From Orrella daihaiensis (lineage in GTDB: Bacteria > Pseudomonadota > Gammaproteobacteria > Burkholderiales > Burkholderiaceae_B): DNA of 64,000 nt. Of this stretch, positions 41,280 to 51,238 are shown piece after piece. Under the pieces are notes generated by a model. It made no database searches and was not told the DNA's origin. It saw nothing but the letters and a program-made list of their open reading frames with translations. Numbering within the stretch: the first letter of the stretch is position 1; each line of letters starts with the position of its first letter. Location of the stretch: positions 744,001 through 808,000 of the forward strand of contig NZ_CP063982.1 of assembly GCF_022811525.1 (NCBI RefSeq), read 5' to 3'. The translations under genes and the position numbers were made by a program.

Positions 41280-42482
41280 GTGCGTAAAGTTGTTGGTTTG
41301 GTTGCAGGTTGTTTCGTTGCAGGTGCCGCGAGTGCTACTTCACCAGTAGTGCTTTACGGTGTGGTGGATACGGGGATAAGCTACGTGCATGTGTCTCGCG
41401 ATGCCATCGACGGGCAAATTCCTGTGTCCGCTACGCAGCTTGGTATGGATTCCGGTGTGCAAAGCGGTTCGAGGTGGGGATTGAGGGGCACGGATGACTT
41501 GGGCCATGGCTGGACTGCCGCTTTCGTGCTGGAGGGTGGCCTAAATTCTGCAACAGGTCAGCCAGGTCAGGGGGGACGTGCTTTTGGCCGCCAGTCCATC
41601 CTAGGCCTGGTTCAGGAGGGTTTTGGGCAGGTTTATTTTGGGCGCCAGCCAACGATTTCCACCAATTATTTTGCTGCAATAGACCCTTTTGGTGAAAGTT
41701 TTGGTCAAGCGAACATTGGCGCGTCTTTTGGGTCCGTGAACACTGTTCGCTATGACAATCTGTTGCAGTACCAAACGCCTTCATGGGTCGGGTTGCAGGC
41801 TGGAATAGGTTACTCGTTCAATACAGGAACATCGGGTTTGTATCGTGAGGGTGCTGGTGCCGAGCTTGCCCCTAGGTCTGACTATTTCAGTACGAACAGC
41901 AATATGCGCGCGCTCACTGCTGCAGCGCGGTACGCGCGTGGCGCATTGAGCATCGTCGCTTCTTACGATCGTGCTTTCGCGGCTGGGTTAATTCCCGCGG
42001 GTAGTGATAAGGCAGCGGTTCACAATCCGAATGGTGTCACACCGACAGCCTGGATAGTGGGTGCAACCTATAGCCTTGGTGTTGTTGAGCTGGCGGCAGC
42101 ATTTGGTCAGACTTTTGATGGCGCATTCAGTGGCAATGGACCAGGTAATGGTTGGAGTGGGTCTGGGTTGTCCACTGTTTCTGGGGGTGCCGGTGTGTTG
42201 TTTGACGAGGGGTTTGATAGTCAATCAGCCATGATCGGTTTTACTTTGCCGTTCGGTGGCTTGGGCAATGAACTCATGGTTTCTTGGCAAATGCAGCAGC
42301 CTAAAGGTCGTCTCGCAAGTGATTCCACGTTTGCTACACAGAGCATTATCGGAGCCGCTTACACGTATGGTTTGTCCAAGCACGTAAACCTTTATTTCTG
42401 GGCCTCATATGGTAATAACTTCCAGATGATTAGTAGCGCTAAAAGTAGCGTGATTGGAACGGGCCTACGCTACTTGTTCTAA
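41280..42482 (+). CDS. Second trimeric porin, diverged paralogue
   Basis: A 400-residue porin of the same family with signal peptide MRKVVGLVAGCFVAGAASA, mature start TSPVVLYGVVDTGISYVHV, GSRWGLRGTDDLGHGWTAAF and C-terminal LRYLF. It starts with GTG at 41280, preceded by GGAG elements. Unlike the first porin its codon use is ordinary, suggesting lower or conditional expression. It carries longer loops, including Gly/Ser-rich GNGPGNGWSGSGLSTVSGG. Its stop codon lies 10 bases before the nuo promoter element. Confidence 0.92.
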   Translation: MRKVVGLVAGCFVAGAASATSPVVLYGVVDTGISYVHVSRDAIDGQIPVSATQLGMDSGVQSGSRWGLRGTDDLGHGWTAAFVLEGGLNSATGQPGQGGRAFGRQSILGLVQEGFGQVYFGRQPTISTNYFAAIDPFGESFGQANIGASFGSVNTVRYDNLLQYQTPSWVGLQAGIGYSFNTGTSGLYREGAGAELAPRSDYFSTNSNMRALTAAARYARGALSIVASYDRAFAAGLIPAGSDKAAVHNPNGVTPTAWIVGATYSLGVVELAAAFGQTFDGAFSGNGPGNGWSGSGLSTVSGGAGVLFDEGFDSQSAMIGFTLPFGGLGNELMVSWQMQQPKGRLASDSTFATQSIIGAAYTYGLSKHVNLYFWASYGNNFQMISSAKSSVIGTGLRYLF

Positions 42483-42489
42483 CGCACGA

Positions 42490-42498
42490 TGCTACAAT
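42490..42498 (+). promoter_or_regulatory. Extended -10 element of the nuo operon promoter
   Basis: TGCTACAAT, 32 bases before nuoA, followed by CTCGT. It is nearly identical to the element before tRNA-Leu(GAG). No good -35 at normal spacing; the TGn extension may compensate. Confidence 0.5.
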
Positions 42499-42530
42499 CT
42501 CGTGGTTTTTACTAATACCCGAGATTGCCG

Positions 42531-42890
42531 ATGAACCTCGAACAGTATTTCCCCGTCCTGCTATTTATCATCGTCGGCACCCTGATTGGTTTTGCGCTGA
42601 TCACGGCTGGTTCCCTGATTGGTCCGCGCAAGCCGGACGCAGAAAAACTCTCCCCCTACGAGTGCGGTTTTGAGGCTTTTGGTGACTCCCGCATGAAATT
42701 TGACGTTCGCTATTACTTGGTGGCGATTCTGTTCATCCTATTCGACCTGGAAATTGCATTTTTATTCCCATGGGCCATCGCTAATGGCACGGTGGGTATT
42801 GTGGGTTTCACGACCGCGATGGTTTTTCTTGTGATCCTGACGGTTGGCTTTTTATATGAATGGAAAAAGGGTGCGCTGGACTGGGAATAA
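42531..42890 (+). CDS. nuoA: NADH-quinone oxidoreductase subunit A
   Basis: 119 residues from the ATG at 42531 (MNLEQYFPVL). Three transmembrane helices with the quinone-channel loop SPYECGFEAFGDSRMKFDVRYY between helices 1 and 2, and helix 2 carrying LFDLEIAFLFPWA. First gene of the 14-gene complex I operon nuoA-N. Confidence 0.97.
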   Translation: MNLEQYFPVLLFIIVGTLIGFALITAGSLIGPRKPDAEKLSPYECGFEAFGDSRMKFDVRYYLVAILFILFDLEIAFLFPWAIANGTVGIVGFTTAMVFLVILTVGFLYEWKKGALDWE

Positions 42891-42948
42891 GTTTGGCTAG
42901 TGGGTAGTGCCCCTTGGGATCTTTGATCCATAGACGATTGGTGAAACG

Positions 42949-43425
42949 ATGGCGATTGATGGCATTCTGAAAGAAGGTTTTGTCACAACCAGCGCAGATA
43001 AGGTCATTAACTGGGCTAAGACTGGCTCGATGTGGCCAATGACATTTGGTCTGGCCTGCTGTGCGGTGGAGATGATGCACGCGGGTGCGTCACGTTATGA
43101 CTTGGACCAGTTCGGTATTGTTTTTCGGCCGAGTCCTCGACAGTCTGATTTGATGATCGTAGCAGGTACGCTTTGCAACAAGATGGCGCCTGCTCTGCGC
43201 AAAGTCTATGACCAGATGCCCGAGCCGCGTTGGGTCATTTCGATGGGATCCTGCGCCAATGGCGGTGGCTACTACCACTACTCCTATTCTGTGGTGCGGG
43301 GCTGCGATCGTATCGTGCCAGTCGATGTTTACGTGCCCGGCTGTCCACCGACGGCAGAAGCCTTGCTTTATGGGTTACTGCAAATGCAAAACAAGATTCG
43401 CTTGACCAACACCATCGCGCGTTAG
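42949..43425 (+). CDS. nuoB: NADH-quinone oxidoreductase subunit B
   Basis: 158 residues. It carries the terminal N2 [4Fe-4S] cluster that passes electrons to quinone: ligands are the CC pair in FGLACCAVEMMH, the Cys in MGSCANGGGYYHYS and the Cys in VPGCPPTAEALL. Peripheral arm, contacts nuoD and nuoA. Confidence 0.98.
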   Translation: MAIDGILKEGFVTTSADKVINWAKTGSMWPMTFGLACCAVEMMHAGASRYDLDQFGIVFRPSPRQSDLMIVAGTLCNKMAPALRKVYDQMPEPRWVISMGSCANGGGYYHYSYSVVRGCDRIVPVDVYVPGCPPTAEALLYGLLQMQNKIRLTNTIAR

Positions 43426-43510
43426 GTGTTGACATAAAGATTTGCTACAAGACGATGTGCTGACGCGGTATTGAATCGCGAATTGGAAATTTAACGAAGG
43501 CAACTTACAA

Positions 43511-44131
43511 ATGTCCAGACTTTCCGACCTGCAACAGAACTTGCTTGACGTGCTTGGTCAAGACGCTGATGTGGTGATGGCGTATGACGAATTGACGTTG
43601 ACGGTCCCTGCTGATCAGTGGGTTGGTATCGCACAGAGACTTCGCGACGAACCTAGCCTGAAATTCGAGTCCTGTATTGATCTTTGCGGCGTTGACTATC
43701 TAACCTACGGGCAAGGTAAAGAAGGTCAGCCTGAAGCTCCTGCCCCAGTGTTCCCGGCACGCTATGCGGTCGTTGCTCAGTTGATGTCAATCACCCATAA
43801 CTGGCGTTTGCGTATTCGCACTTGGCCAAACGATAGTGAGTTTCCTGTGCTCAGTACTTTGGTCAATGTCTGGCCAGCTGCTAATTGGTATGAGCGCGAG
43901 GCGTTCGATTTGTTTGGGATCGTGTTTGAAGGTCATCCAGATTTGCGTCGAATCTTGACAGATTATGGCTTTATCGGACACCCATTTCGCAAAGACTTCC
44001 CAATCTATGGCAATGTTGAAATGCGTTACGACCCTGAGCAAGGTCGTGTGGTGTATCAGCCAGTCACGATTGAGCCGCGTGAGATCATTCCTCGGGTTAT
44101 TCGTGAGGATGGATATGGAGTGGGGCGTTAA
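43511..44131 (+). CDS. nuoC: NADH-quinone oxidoreductase subunit C
   Basis: 206 residues. 30-kDa subunit signature ERESFD-like segment reads NWYEREAFDLFGIVFEGHPDLRR, followed by DYGFIGHPFRKDFP. Not fused to nuoD, as usual outside enterobacteria; nuoD starts 2 bases later. Confidence 0.97.
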   Translation: MSRLSDLQQNLLDVLGQDADVVMAYDELTLTVPADQWVGIAQRLRDEPSLKFESCIDLCGVDYLTYGQGKEGQPEAPAPVFPARYAVVAQLMSITHNWRLRIRTWPNDSEFPVLSTLVNVWPAANWYEREAFDLFGIVFEGHPDLRRILTDYGFIGHPFRKDFPIYGNVEMRYDPEQGRVVYQPVTIEPREIIPRVIREDGYGVGR

Positions 44132-44133
44132 TC

Positions 44134-45390
44134 ATGGCTGAAATCAAGAACTACACCCTTAACTTTGGTCCTCAGCACCCGGCAGCACACGGCGTGTTGC
44201 GCCTGGTACTAGAGCTTGATGGCGAAGTGATTCAACGTGCCGATCCTCATATTGGTCTGTTACATCGTGCCACAGAAAAACTTGCTGAGCATCGGACCTT
44301 TATTCAGGCATTGCCCTACATGGATCGCCTCGATTACGTATCGATGATGTGTAACGAGCACGCCTACGTCATGGCTATTGAAAAGCTCATGGGCGTCACG
44401 CCACCGTTGCGCGCGCAATATATCCGTGTCATGTTTGACGAAATCACCCGCATCTTGAATCATTTGATGTCACTTGGTTCGCATGCTTTGGATGTGGGCG
44501 CGATGGCTGTATTTCTTTACGCATTTCGTGAGCGTGAAGACCTGATGGACTGCTATGAGGCAGTATCGGGTGCTCGTATGCATGCGGCTTACTACCGTCC
44601 GGGCGGTGTCTATCGGGATCTGCCTGACAGCATGCCGCAGTTTCAGGGGCCATCGAAGTTTCGCTCCGAGAAAGATATCAAGTTCATCAACGATGCTCGG
44701 TCGGGCTCATTGCTAGATTTCATAGAAGACTTTACGAATCGTTTCCCGGCTTGTGTAGATGAGTATGAAACGCTGTTGACGGATAACCGTATCTGGAAGC
44801 AGCGTCTGGTGGGTATCGGTGTGGTTGAACCCGAACGCGCCAAGGCGCTTGGGTTTACGGGGCCGATGTTGCGTGGCTCAGGTGTTGCCTGGGATTTGCG
44901 CAAGATGCAGCCCTACGAAGTCTACGACCGCATGGAGTTTGATATTCCGGTTGGTGTAAACGGTGATTCCTATGACCGGTATCTCGTGCGAGTTGCCGAG
45001 ATGCGTGAGAGTAACCGCATCATCGCGCAGTGTGTGCAGTGGCTGCGTAACAACCCCGGTCCGGTGATGTTGGATAACCACAAGGTGACCCCCCCACATC
45101 GAACAGATATGAAAACCAACATGGAAGAGTTGATTCATCACTTTAAGCTCTTTACGGAAGGGTTCCATGTACCGGAGGGTGACGTATACAGTGCAGTAGA
45201 GCATCCTAAAGGCGAGTTTGGTATCTACTTGGTTTCTGACGGAGCCAACAAGCCGTACCGCTTGAAAATTCGTGCTCCCGGGTTTGCGCATTTGCAGTCT
45301 TTGGATGAAATGACGCGCGGCCACATGTTGGCCGATGCAGTCACCGTAATTGGTACGCAGGATATTGTGTTTGGCGAAATTGATCGTTGA
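44134..45390 (+). CDS. nuoD: NADH-quinone oxidoreductase subunit D
   Basis: 418 residues. 49-kDa subunit, which with nuoB forms the quinone site. Signatures: LNFGPQHPAAHGVLRLVLEL, HIGLLHRATEKL and the C-terminal RAPGFAHLQSLDEMTRGHML. Starts 2 bases after nuoC. Confidence 0.98.
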   Translation: MAEIKNYTLNFGPQHPAAHGVLRLVLELDGEVIQRADPHIGLLHRATEKLAEHRTFIQALPYMDRLDYVSMMCNEHAYVMAIEKLMGVTPPLRAQYIRVMFDEITRILNHLMSLGSHALDVGAMAVFLYAFREREDLMDCYEAVSGARMHAAYYRPGGVYRDLPDSMPQFQGPSKFRSEKDIKFINDARSGSLLDFIEDFTNRFPACVDEYETLLTDNRIWKQRLVGIGVVEPERAKALGFTGPMLRGSGVAWDLRKMQPYEVYDRMEFDIPVGVNGDSYDRYLVRVAEMRESNRIIAQCVQWLRNNPGPVMLDNHKVTPPHRTDMKTNMEELIHHFKLFTEGFHVPEGDVYSAVEHPKGEFGIYLVSDGANKPYRLKIRAPGFAHLQSLDEMTRGHMLADAVTVIGTQDIVFGEIDR

Positions 45391-45432
45391 TCGGGTTGTG
45401 GTCAGATCAGCCGAAAATTGGATAGATTGAAC

Positions 45433-45924
45433 ATGTTGCTTTCAGAACAGGCGTACAAAAAGATCGATCGGGAGCTTCAGAAGTATCCGGAAGATCAAAA
45501 GCAGTCAGCCATTATGGCTGCCTTGGCCATTGCGCAAGAAGAAAAAGGTTGGGTCTCACCCGAGGTGATTGAAGACGTGGCCAACTATCTGGGCCAGCCC
45601 CCGATTCTGGTGCAAGAAAACGCCACCTTCTACAACATGTTTGATGTCAAGCCAGTTGGACGGTTCAAGATCACGGTCTGCACTAACTTGCCTTGTGCTT
45701 TGCGCGATGGTGAACACACCATGAGTTACATCAAACAAAAGCTTGGTATCGAGGTGGGTCAGACTACGGCAGATGGCCAGTTCACCCTGGTCGAGGGTGA
45801 GTGCATGGGTGCCTGTGGCGACTCGCCCGTGTTGTTGGTCAATAACCAGCACATGTGTGTGCGTATGGCGCCAGAAAAGATTGATGCAATGTTGGCTGAA
45901 CTATCAGCGGTCAAGGAGGCATGA
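45433..45924 (+). CDS. nuoE: NADH-quinone oxidoreductase subunit E
   Basis: 163 residues from the ATG at 45433 (MLLSEQAYKK); a TTG at 45418 is in frame but less likely. Holds the [2Fe-2S] cluster N1a through four cysteines in VCTNLPCALRDGEH and EGECMGACGDSP. Its stop overlaps the nuoF ATG. Confidence 0.96.
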   Translation: MLLSEQAYKKIDRELQKYPEDQKQSAIMAALAIAQEEKGWVSPEVIEDVANYLGQPPILVQENATFYNMFDVKPVGRFKITVCTNLPCALRDGEHTMSYIKQKLGIEVGQTTADGQFTLVEGECMGACGDSPVLLVNNQHMCVRMAPEKIDAMLAELSAVKEA

Positions 45925-47288
45925 AGGTGAGTATCTCAGCAGTTCTCGAGAAGTATTCACAAGGGCTTGATCCTGCTCCACAAGGAGACTTGGCCAATTC
46001 GATGGCCTTGCATGGTCGACATATTTCGCCCCAGATCATGGCTGACCTCGATGGCCAGAACTGGCGCTTGGCTGATTACGTCAAGCGTGGTGGTTACGAA
46101 GCGCTCAAGAAAGTGCTCACCATGAAGCCTGAGGATGTGATTGCTGAGGTCAAGGCCTCTGGTTTACGTGGACGGGGTGGTGCGGGCTTTCCGACCGGTC
46201 TGAAGTGGAGTTTCATGCCACGCACGTTCCCCGGTCAAAAGTATCTCGTCTGTAACTCCGATGAGGGCGAACCTGGAACGTTCAAGGATCGCGATATCTT
46301 GCGTTTGAATCCGCATATCGTGATCGAAGGCATGGCCATCGCTGCGTACTCGATGGGTGTGTCGGTTGGATATAACTACATCCACGGTGAGATATTTGAG
46401 GTCTATTCGCGCTTTGAAGAGGCGCTCGAAGAGGCACGTGCGGCGGGCTTTCTCGGTGACAAAATCCTAGGCTCAGATTTCAGTTTCGATCTGCATGCGT
46501 TTCATGGCTATGGTGCCTACATTTGTGGCGAAGAGACCGCCTTGCTGGAGTCGCTCGAAGGCAAAAAAGGTCAACCTCGATTTAAACCACCGTTTCCAGC
46601 GAGCTTTGGGCTGTACGGTAAGCCCACGACGATCAACAACACGGAGACATTTGCCGCAGTGCCTTGGATTATCCGCAATAGTGGACAGGCTTATCTTGAT
46701 GTCGGGATTCCAAACAATGGTGGCACGAAATTGTTTTCAGTCTCCGGTGATGTCGAGAAGCCTGGTAACTATGAAGTACCGCTTGGCACGCCATTTTCCA
46801 AATTGCTAGAGCTTTGTGGTGGCATGCGGGGTGGTCGCAAGTTGAAGGCCGTCATTCCTGGTGGTTCGAGTGCACCGGTGATTCCGGGTGACATCATGAT
46901 GGACACCACCATGGATTACGACGCGATAGCCAAGGCGGGTTCCATGCTGGGATCCGGCGCAGTCATCGTGATGGACGAGACGCGTTGCATGGTGAAGTCT
47001 TTGCTTCGATTGTCTTATTTCTATTATGAAGAGAGTTGCGGTCAGTGTACGCCTTGTCGTGAGGGCACTGGTTGGCTCTATCGCATGGTTCATCGTATCG
47101 AGCACGGAAAGGGTCGCCCGGAAGATTTGGAGTTGCTCGATTCAGTGGCAGGCAACATCATGGGGCGCACTATTTGCGCGCTAGGCGATGCGGCTGCCAT
47201 GCCCGTGCGCGGCTTTCTGAAGCATTACCGTGACGAATTTGCCTATCACATCGAAAACAAACGATGTGTGGTGGCTCCTTACCTTTGA
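45921..47288 (+). CDS. nuoF: NADH-quinone oxidoreductase subunit F
   Basis: 455 residues. NADH- and FMN-binding subunit: GLRGRGGAGFPTGLKWSFMP and CNSDEGEPGTFKDRDI, plus the N3 [4Fe-4S] site ESCGQCTPCREGTGWL with its fourth Cys in GRTICALGDAAA. The ATG overlaps the nuoE stop (ATGA), giving coupling. Confidence 0.98.
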   Translation: MKVSISAVLEKYSQGLDPAPQGDLANSMALHGRHISPQIMADLDGQNWRLADYVKRGGYEALKKVLTMKPEDVIAEVKASGLRGRGGAGFPTGLKWSFMPRTFPGQKYLVCNSDEGEPGTFKDRDILRLNPHIVIEGMAIAAYSMGVSVGYNYIHGEIFEVYSRFEEALEEARAAGFLGDKILGSDFSFDLHAFHGYGAYICGEETALLESLEGKKGQPRFKPPFPASFGLYGKPTTINNTETFAAVPWIIRNSGQAYLDVGIPNNGGTKLFSVSGDVEKPGNYEVPLGTPFSKLLELCGGMRGGRKLKAVIPGGSSAPVIPGDIMMDTTMDYDAIAKAGSMLGSGAVIVMDETRCMVKSLLRLSYFYYEESCGQCTPCREGTGWLYRMVHRIEHGKGRPEDLELLDSVAGNIMGRTICALGDAAAMPVRGFLKHYRDEFAYHIENKRCVVAPYL

Positions 47289-47300
47289 TTTGGATTGACC

Positions 47301-49631
47301 ATGGTTGAATTAACCATTGATGGCAAGAATGTAGAAGTGCCCGAAGGCAGCATGGTGATGCATGCTGCCCACAAGTTGGGTATCTATGTACCGCATTTTT
47401 GTTATCACAAGAAACTCTCTATCGCTGCCAACTGCCGGATGTGCTTGGTTGAAGTAGAAAAAGCACCCAAAGCACTGCCAGCGTGTGCGACACCGGCCAC
47501 CAACGGCATGATTGTGCATACCTGTTCTGAGAAGGCTATCGCAGCTCAGAAATCAGTGATGGAGTTTTTGCTGATCAATCACCCTCTTGATTGTCCGATC
47601 TGTGATCAGGGCGGTGAATGTCAGTTACAAGATTTAGCAGTTGGCTATGGTGGTTCTGCCTCGCGTTACGAAGAAGAGAAGCGCGTGGTATTTCACAAAG
47701 ACTTGGGGCCGCTGGTTTCTGCCGAGGAAATGTCACGCTGCATTCACTGCACGCGCTGTGTGCGGTTTGGGCAGGAAATAGCTGGCGTCATGGAACTGGG
47801 TATGCTTAATCGTGGCGAGCACTCAGAGATCACGACATTTGTCGGTCGTTCGATCGAGTCTGAATTGTCAGGCAACATGATCGACATCTGTCCAGTTGGA
47901 GCGCTCACGTCCAAGCCCTTCCGGTACTCGGCCAGAACTTGGGAATTGGCTCGCCGTAAATCAGTATCCCCCCACGACAGTCTAGGCGCAAATCTCGTAG
48001 TACAGGTCAAGCGTGACGAGGTGATGCGCATAGTGCCGTTTGAAAACGAGAGCATCAACGAGTGCTGGATTAGCGATCGTGATCGCTTCGCATATGAGGG
48101 TCTGCGTGAGGACCGCCTCGAGTCGCCCATGATCAAGGGCGACGATGGCGTCTGGCGTGAAGCAAGCTGGGCGGATGCCCTGCAGGCTGTGGCTCAGGGC
48201 CTGTCAAACGTACGTGAAAGCATGGGTGCCTCACAGATAGGTTTCATCGGTTCGGAGCAGTGCACACTAGAAGAATTGTCGTTGTTGTCGCGCGTGGCGC
48301 ACGGTGTTGGATCGCCGAACGTTGATGCCCGCGCCCGCTTGACTGATCCTAATTGGGATGCGGCGCTTGAAGGTGTTCCATCGCTTGGCATGCCGATTGC
48401 CGAATTAGGTGAACTAGATCGGGTGTTGGTGGTGGGCGCGTTTATGCGTGCCGACCATCCGCTGATGACACAACGCCTGCGTCAGGCTGCCAAGCGTGGC
48501 ACGCAGGTCAGCAGCATTGACTTGGCTGCCGACGATCCGCTCTTGTCATTGCATGGGCGCATGACGGTGGCACCCGCTGCCATGAGTCAAGCACTGGCTG
48601 AGGTCGCTGTGGCCTTGGCAAATACAAAAGGCATCGAGGTGCCGGCAGCATTTGCTGGTGTGATTGCATCGGAACAGGCTAGCCGTATCGCTCAAAGTCT
48701 GGCCAGCGGGCAAAACGTCGCTGTGTTGATAGGCAATGCAGCTGCGCATGCGGCAAACGCTTCCCAGTTGGCTGCCAATGCACGATGGATAGCCGAGCAG
48801 TCCAATGGTAAGTTCGGTTTCTTGACTGCCGGTGCCAATACGGTTGGTGCTTATCTGGCCAACGCTGTACCGGCTCAGGGTGGCAAGATGGTTAACCAGA
48901 TGCTTGAGCACCCATTGGCAGCTTACGTCGTGGTCAACCTTGAGCCCAAGTTCGATACAGCATTGGGTCAGGTGGCGGTTGATAACCTGCGCGCTTCGAA
49001 ATTCGCGGTGGCGCTCACGCCTTACCAGTCGGCGGCTCAGGATTGGGCGCATGTCATGTTACCCATTGGTCCGTATACCGAAACTTCGGGTACGTTTGTC
49101 AATGCCGAAGGTACACCGCAGAGTTTCAAGGCGACGGTGCCGCCGCATGCCCAAAGTCGGCCAGGTTGGAAAGTGTTGCGGGTACTAGGCAATTTGTTGA
49201 AGTTGCCTGAGTTTGACGAAGAGTCCTCGGAAGCCGTGCGCGACGCTGTTCTGACCGGGGGCATCGCATCGAAACTCAGTAATCAAATCAAGACGCCCGT
49301 CGGCTTATCCAAAACCGCAAGCAACGATGGCTTGCAACGTATTGCCGACGTGGCCATCTACCGCTCGGACGCGATTGTGCGTCGCGCTCATGCCCTACAA
49401 CAGACCAAGGCGTCAGAGCCACCTGTTGCGCGGGTGCATCCAGATACTTTGGCTTGCCTAGGCATTACTGATTGTGCTGATGTGAAGTTGCGTTCAACAA
49501 CCGGTGAGTCGATGGTTGTGGTGCGTGCTGATGCATCTGTCGCAATGGACTGCGTGCGACTACCCGTCGGATTTGAGTCCTCGGCTGCGTTAGGTTCAGT
49601 CCAGTCGGCCTTGCAAGTGGAGCGTGCCTGA
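47301..49631 (+). CDS. nuoG: NADH-quinone oxidoreductase subunit G
   Basis: 776 residues from the ATG at 47301; a TTG at 47295 is also in frame. The N-terminal ferredoxin-like part carries FCYHKKLSIAANCRMCLVEV (N1b), HPLDCPICDQGGECQLQ (N5) and CIHCTRCVRFGQEIAG with GNMIDICPVGALTSKPF (N4). A molybdopterin-oxidoreductase-like domain without cofactor follows. Shorter than E. coli NuoG (about 908), normal for betaproteobacteria. Confidence 0.97.
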   Translation: MVELTIDGKNVEVPEGSMVMHAAHKLGIYVPHFCYHKKLSIAANCRMCLVEVEKAPKALPACATPATNGMIVHTCSEKAIAAQKSVMEFLLINHPLDCPICDQGGECQLQDLAVGYGGSASRYEEEKRVVFHKDLGPLVSAEEMSRCIHCTRCVRFGQEIAGVMELGMLNRGEHSEITTFVGRSIESELSGNMIDICPVGALTSKPFRYSARTWELARRKSVSPHDSLGANLVVQVKRDEVMRIVPFENESINECWISDRDRFAYEGLREDRLESPMIKGDDGVWREASWADALQAVAQGLSNVRESMGASQIGFIGSEQCTLEELSLLSRVAHGVGSPNVDARARLTDPNWDAALEGVPSLGMPIAELGELDRVLVVGAFMRADHPLMTQRLRQAAKRGTQVSSIDLAADDPLLSLHGRMTVAPAAMSQALAEVAVALANTKGIEVPAAFAGVIASEQASRIAQSLASGQNVAVLIGNAAAHAANASQLAANARWIAEQSNGKFGFLTAGANTVGAYLANAVPAQGGKMVNQMLEHPLAAYVVVNLEPKFDTALGQVAVDNLRASKFAVALTPYQSAAQDWAHVMLPIGPYTETSGTFVNAEGTPQSFKATVPPHAQSRPGWKVLRVLGNLLKLPEFDEESSEAVRDAVLTGGIASKLSNQIKTPVGLSKTASNDGLQRIADVAIYRSDAIVRRAHALQQTKASEPPVARVHPDTLACLGITDCADVKLRSTTGESMVVVRADASVAMDCVRLPVGFESSAALGSVQSALQVERA

Positions 49632-50704
49632 TGGAATTGCTTAACGTAATCAATCAGTTTGGTACGGATTTAATCGGACCGACCCCATGGCTCGTGGTCT
49701 GGACTTTGGTCAAGATCATCGTGATTGCAGTGCCCGTTATTTTGTGTGTGGCATACCTTACCTACTGGGAACGCAAGATGATCGGTTTCATGCATGTGCG
49801 CATGGGCCCGAACCGGGTGGGCTTCAGGGGAGTTTTGCAGCCATTTGCTGATGTGTTAAAGCTTTTGACTAAAGAGGTCATCGTTCCGAGTCAGGCGAAC
49901 AAGATCCTGTTTATCTTGGCGCCCGTGGTGGTGTTGATGCCGGCGTTAGCAGCTTGGGCAGTTGTGCCGTTTGGTCCCGAAGTGGTTTTAGCGGATGTCA
50001 ACGCGGGTCTTCTGTACATCATGGCGATTACCTCGATTGGTGTTTACGGTGTGATCGTGGCTGGCTGGGCATCGAACTCCAAGTATGCTTTTCTAGCGGC
50101 GATGCGTGCATCAGCACAGATGATTTCATACGAGCTGGCAATCGGCTTTGTGTTGGTCACCGTCTTACTGGTGTCGGGTAGTTTGAACATGTCCGAGATC
50201 GTCAATGTACAAAACCGTGGGTATTTCGCTGACATGGGGCTCACTTTCCTTTCATGGAACTGGTTGCCGCTATTGCCCTTGTTCGTGATTTATGTGGTGT
50301 CGGCTGTGGCTGAGACCAACCGCCATCCGTTTGATGTGGTTGAAGGTGAGTCCGAGATTGTTGCAGGTCACATGGTTGAGTACTCGGGCATGGCCTTCGC
50401 GCTATTTTTCCTAGGCGAGTATGCCAACATGATATTGCTGTCATGCTTGGCAGCCATCATGTTCCTAGGTGGTTGGGCGCCACCGGTTGATATCGCCATC
50501 TTGCATTGGATCCCGGGTTGGTTGTGGTTAGGTATCAAGACATTCTGTGTCGTGTCGCTGTTCATCTGGTTCCGGGCATCGTTCCCACGGTACCGCTATG
50601 ACCAGATCATGCGTCTTGGCTGGAAAATTTTTATTCCACTGACCGGTGTGTGGTTGGTGGTGGTGGCGATCTGGATGCAGACGCCTTTCAATATCTGGGA
50701 CTGA
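49631..50704 (+). CDS. nuoH: NADH-quinone oxidoreductase subunit H
   Basis: 357 residues, about eight transmembrane helices. The conserved quinone-site loops are seen in YWERKMIGFMHVRMGPNRVG, AETNRHPFDVVEGESEIVAG and FIWFRASFPRYRYDQIMRLG. The start overlaps the nuoG stop by one base. Confidence 0.98.
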   Translation: MELLNVINQFGTDLIGPTPWLVVWTLVKIIVIAVPVILCVAYLTYWERKMIGFMHVRMGPNRVGFRGVLQPFADVLKLLTKEVIVPSQANKILFILAPVVVLMPALAAWAVVPFGPEVVLADVNAGLLYIMAITSIGVYGVIVAGWASNSKYAFLAAMRASAQMISYELAIGFVLVTVLLVSGSLNMSEIVNVQNRGYFADMGLTFLSWNWLPLLPLFVIYVVSAVAETNRHPFDVVEGESEIVAGHMVEYSGMAFALFFLGEYANMILLSCLAAIMFLGGWAPPVDIAILHWIPGWLWLGIKTFCVVSLFIWFRASFPRYRYDQIMRLGWKIFIPLTGVWLVVVAIWMQTPFNIWD

Positions 50705-50732
50705 GCGCGGACCAAAGGCAAAGAGGCAAGCA

Positions 50733-51221
50733 ATGGAAGCGATCAAAGATTTTTTTGGGAGTTTGATGCTCTTGGAGTTGTTAAAGGGCATGAAACTGAC
50801 TGGGAAGTATTTTTTTAAGCGCAAGATTACTTTGCGTTACCCCTATGAGAAAACGCCGATGTCACCGCGTTTCCGTGGGCTGCACGCATTGCGTCGTTAC
50901 CCCAACGGGGAAGAGCGTTGCATCGCCTGTAAGTTATGTGAAGCAGTCTGCCCCGCACTTGCTATCACGATTGAGTCCGCTGTTCGTGAAGACGGCACGC
51001 GTCGGACCACACGCTACGACATCGATCTGACCAAATGCATTTTCTGCGGCTTCTGTGAGGAAAGCTGTCCGGTGGATTCGATTGTGGAAACACATATTCA
51101 TGAGTATCACGGTGAGAAACGCGGCGATCTGTACTTCACCAAGGATATGTTGTTGGCCGTTGGTGATCGTTACGAGACCGAAATTGCTCACAACCGTGCA
51201 GTCGATGCACCTTATCGTTAA
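50733..51221 (+). CDS. nuoI: NADH-quinone oxidoreductase subunit I
   Basis: 162 residues from the ATG at 50733 with AGAGG upstream; the open frame extends back into nuoH but the family begins at MEAIKDFF. Two [4Fe-4S] clusters (N6a, N6b) from CIACKLCEAVCP and CIFCGFCEESCP, each with a remote proline-linked Cys. Confidence 0.97.
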   Translation: MEAIKDFFGSLMLLELLKGMKLTGKYFFKRKITLRYPYEKTPMSPRFRGLHALRRYPNGEERCIACKLCEAVCPALAITIESAVREDGTRRTTRYDIDLTKCIFCGFCEESCPVDSIVETHIHEYHGEKRGDLYFTKDMLLAVGDRYETEIAHNRAVDAPYR

Positions 51222-51238
51222 TGGACTGACACCCCGAC

